Below are positions 5,574 through 5,694 of a stretch of 5,694 bases of DNA, in pieces. Numbering within the stretch: the first letter of the stretch is position 1; each line of letters opens with the position of its first letter. Origin of the DNA: Pseudanabaena sp. CAN_BIN31 (GTDB taxonomy: Bacteria > Cyanobacteriota > Cyanobacteriia > Pseudanabaenales > Pseudanabaenaceae); the NCBI GenBank assembly GCA_026785865.1, contig JAJAZG010000167.1, positions 1 to 5,694 on the forward strand, read 5' to 3'. A program made the translations under genes and the position numbers. The notes under the pieces are model-generated. The model saw only the letters and a list, made by a program, of their open reading frames with translations. It had not been told where the DNA came from and did not search any database.

Positions 5574-5604
5574 CAACGCTAATCTTTTACTGGGAAGGGA
5601 GTAG
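5574..5604. repeat. Second copy (B) of the repeat-element end found after psaF
   Basis: The last 16 bases (5589-5604) are identical to the right end of copy A at 3342-3357. The 15 bases before them (CAACGCTAATCTTTT) match A's CAACGTCTAATCTTTC apart from one missing T and the last base. The opposite terminal repeat is not found upstream; instead a different hairpin (5517-5558) sits there, so this copy is partial or a variant. Confidence 0.7.
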
Positions 5605-5694
5605 GAAACAAAACCCGAAAATAGAAGGCCGCGCACCGCCCCCCCCTAAAAATTATGGGTTTTTATAAAGGTTGGGATAGCAAAAAAAACAAAA
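5605..5694. other. Non-coding end of window with outer inverted repeat and C-run
   Basis: AAAACCC (5610-5616) and GGGTTTT (5657-5663) form an inverted pair around a GC-rich core with eight C in a row (5639-5646). Together with the two preceding entries this suggests a composite palindromic repeat covering about 5517-5664. The last 30 bases are A-rich. No gene was seen. Confidence 0.4.

Overview
The window comes from a cyanobacterium. It carries psaF, a photosystem I subunit, and nine copies of the cyanobacterial octamer HIP1 (GCGATCGC) at 1211, 1478, 1628, 1690, 1900, 2287, 2400, 2532 and 4624. A deep-branching filamentous lineage such as Pseudanabaena would fit the AT-rich spacers and abundant small palindromic repeats, but that is a guess about lineage and not something the sequence proves.

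Layout. Bases 1-1371 (+) hold most of a glycerolipid-type acyltransferase whose start lies left of the window. It converges on tsaD (1431-2465, -), and the short gap holds two perfect palindromes that look like terminators. tsaD diverges from psaF (2630-3205, +) across a 164-bp promoter spacer. psaF ends at a 21-bp perfect hairpin, followed immediately by a 99-bp palindromic repeat with 16-bp terminal inverted repeats. psaJ, the usual partner of psaF, is not there. Next come a 109-residue helical protein of unknown function (3427-3756), an AT-rich 406-bp gap with a possible 29-residue membrane microprotein (3907-3996), and a six-helix membrane protein of unknown function (4163-4855). From 4856 to the end there is no convincing intact gene. 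That stretch holds a 152-bp MITE-like element with a 7-bp target duplication, three further inverted repeats, a possible minus-strand gene remnant and a second copy of the 16-bp repeat seen after psaF.

How the genes relate. The recognised genes are housekeeping: membrane lipid acylation, t6A tRNA modification (TsaD) and photosystem I electron-donor docking (PsaF). They are separated by terminators and probably transcribed independently. No defence system, CRISPR array, tRNA or rRNA was seen.

The most interesting points are three. PsaF has the long lumenal spacing (54 residues between its two cysteines) that I associate with algal and plant PsaF, but without the lysines used there for plastocyanin docking. 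psaJ is absent from the position next to psaF. The intergenic regions hold a dense set of non-coding palindromic elements, including one insertion whose boundaries can be read to the base.
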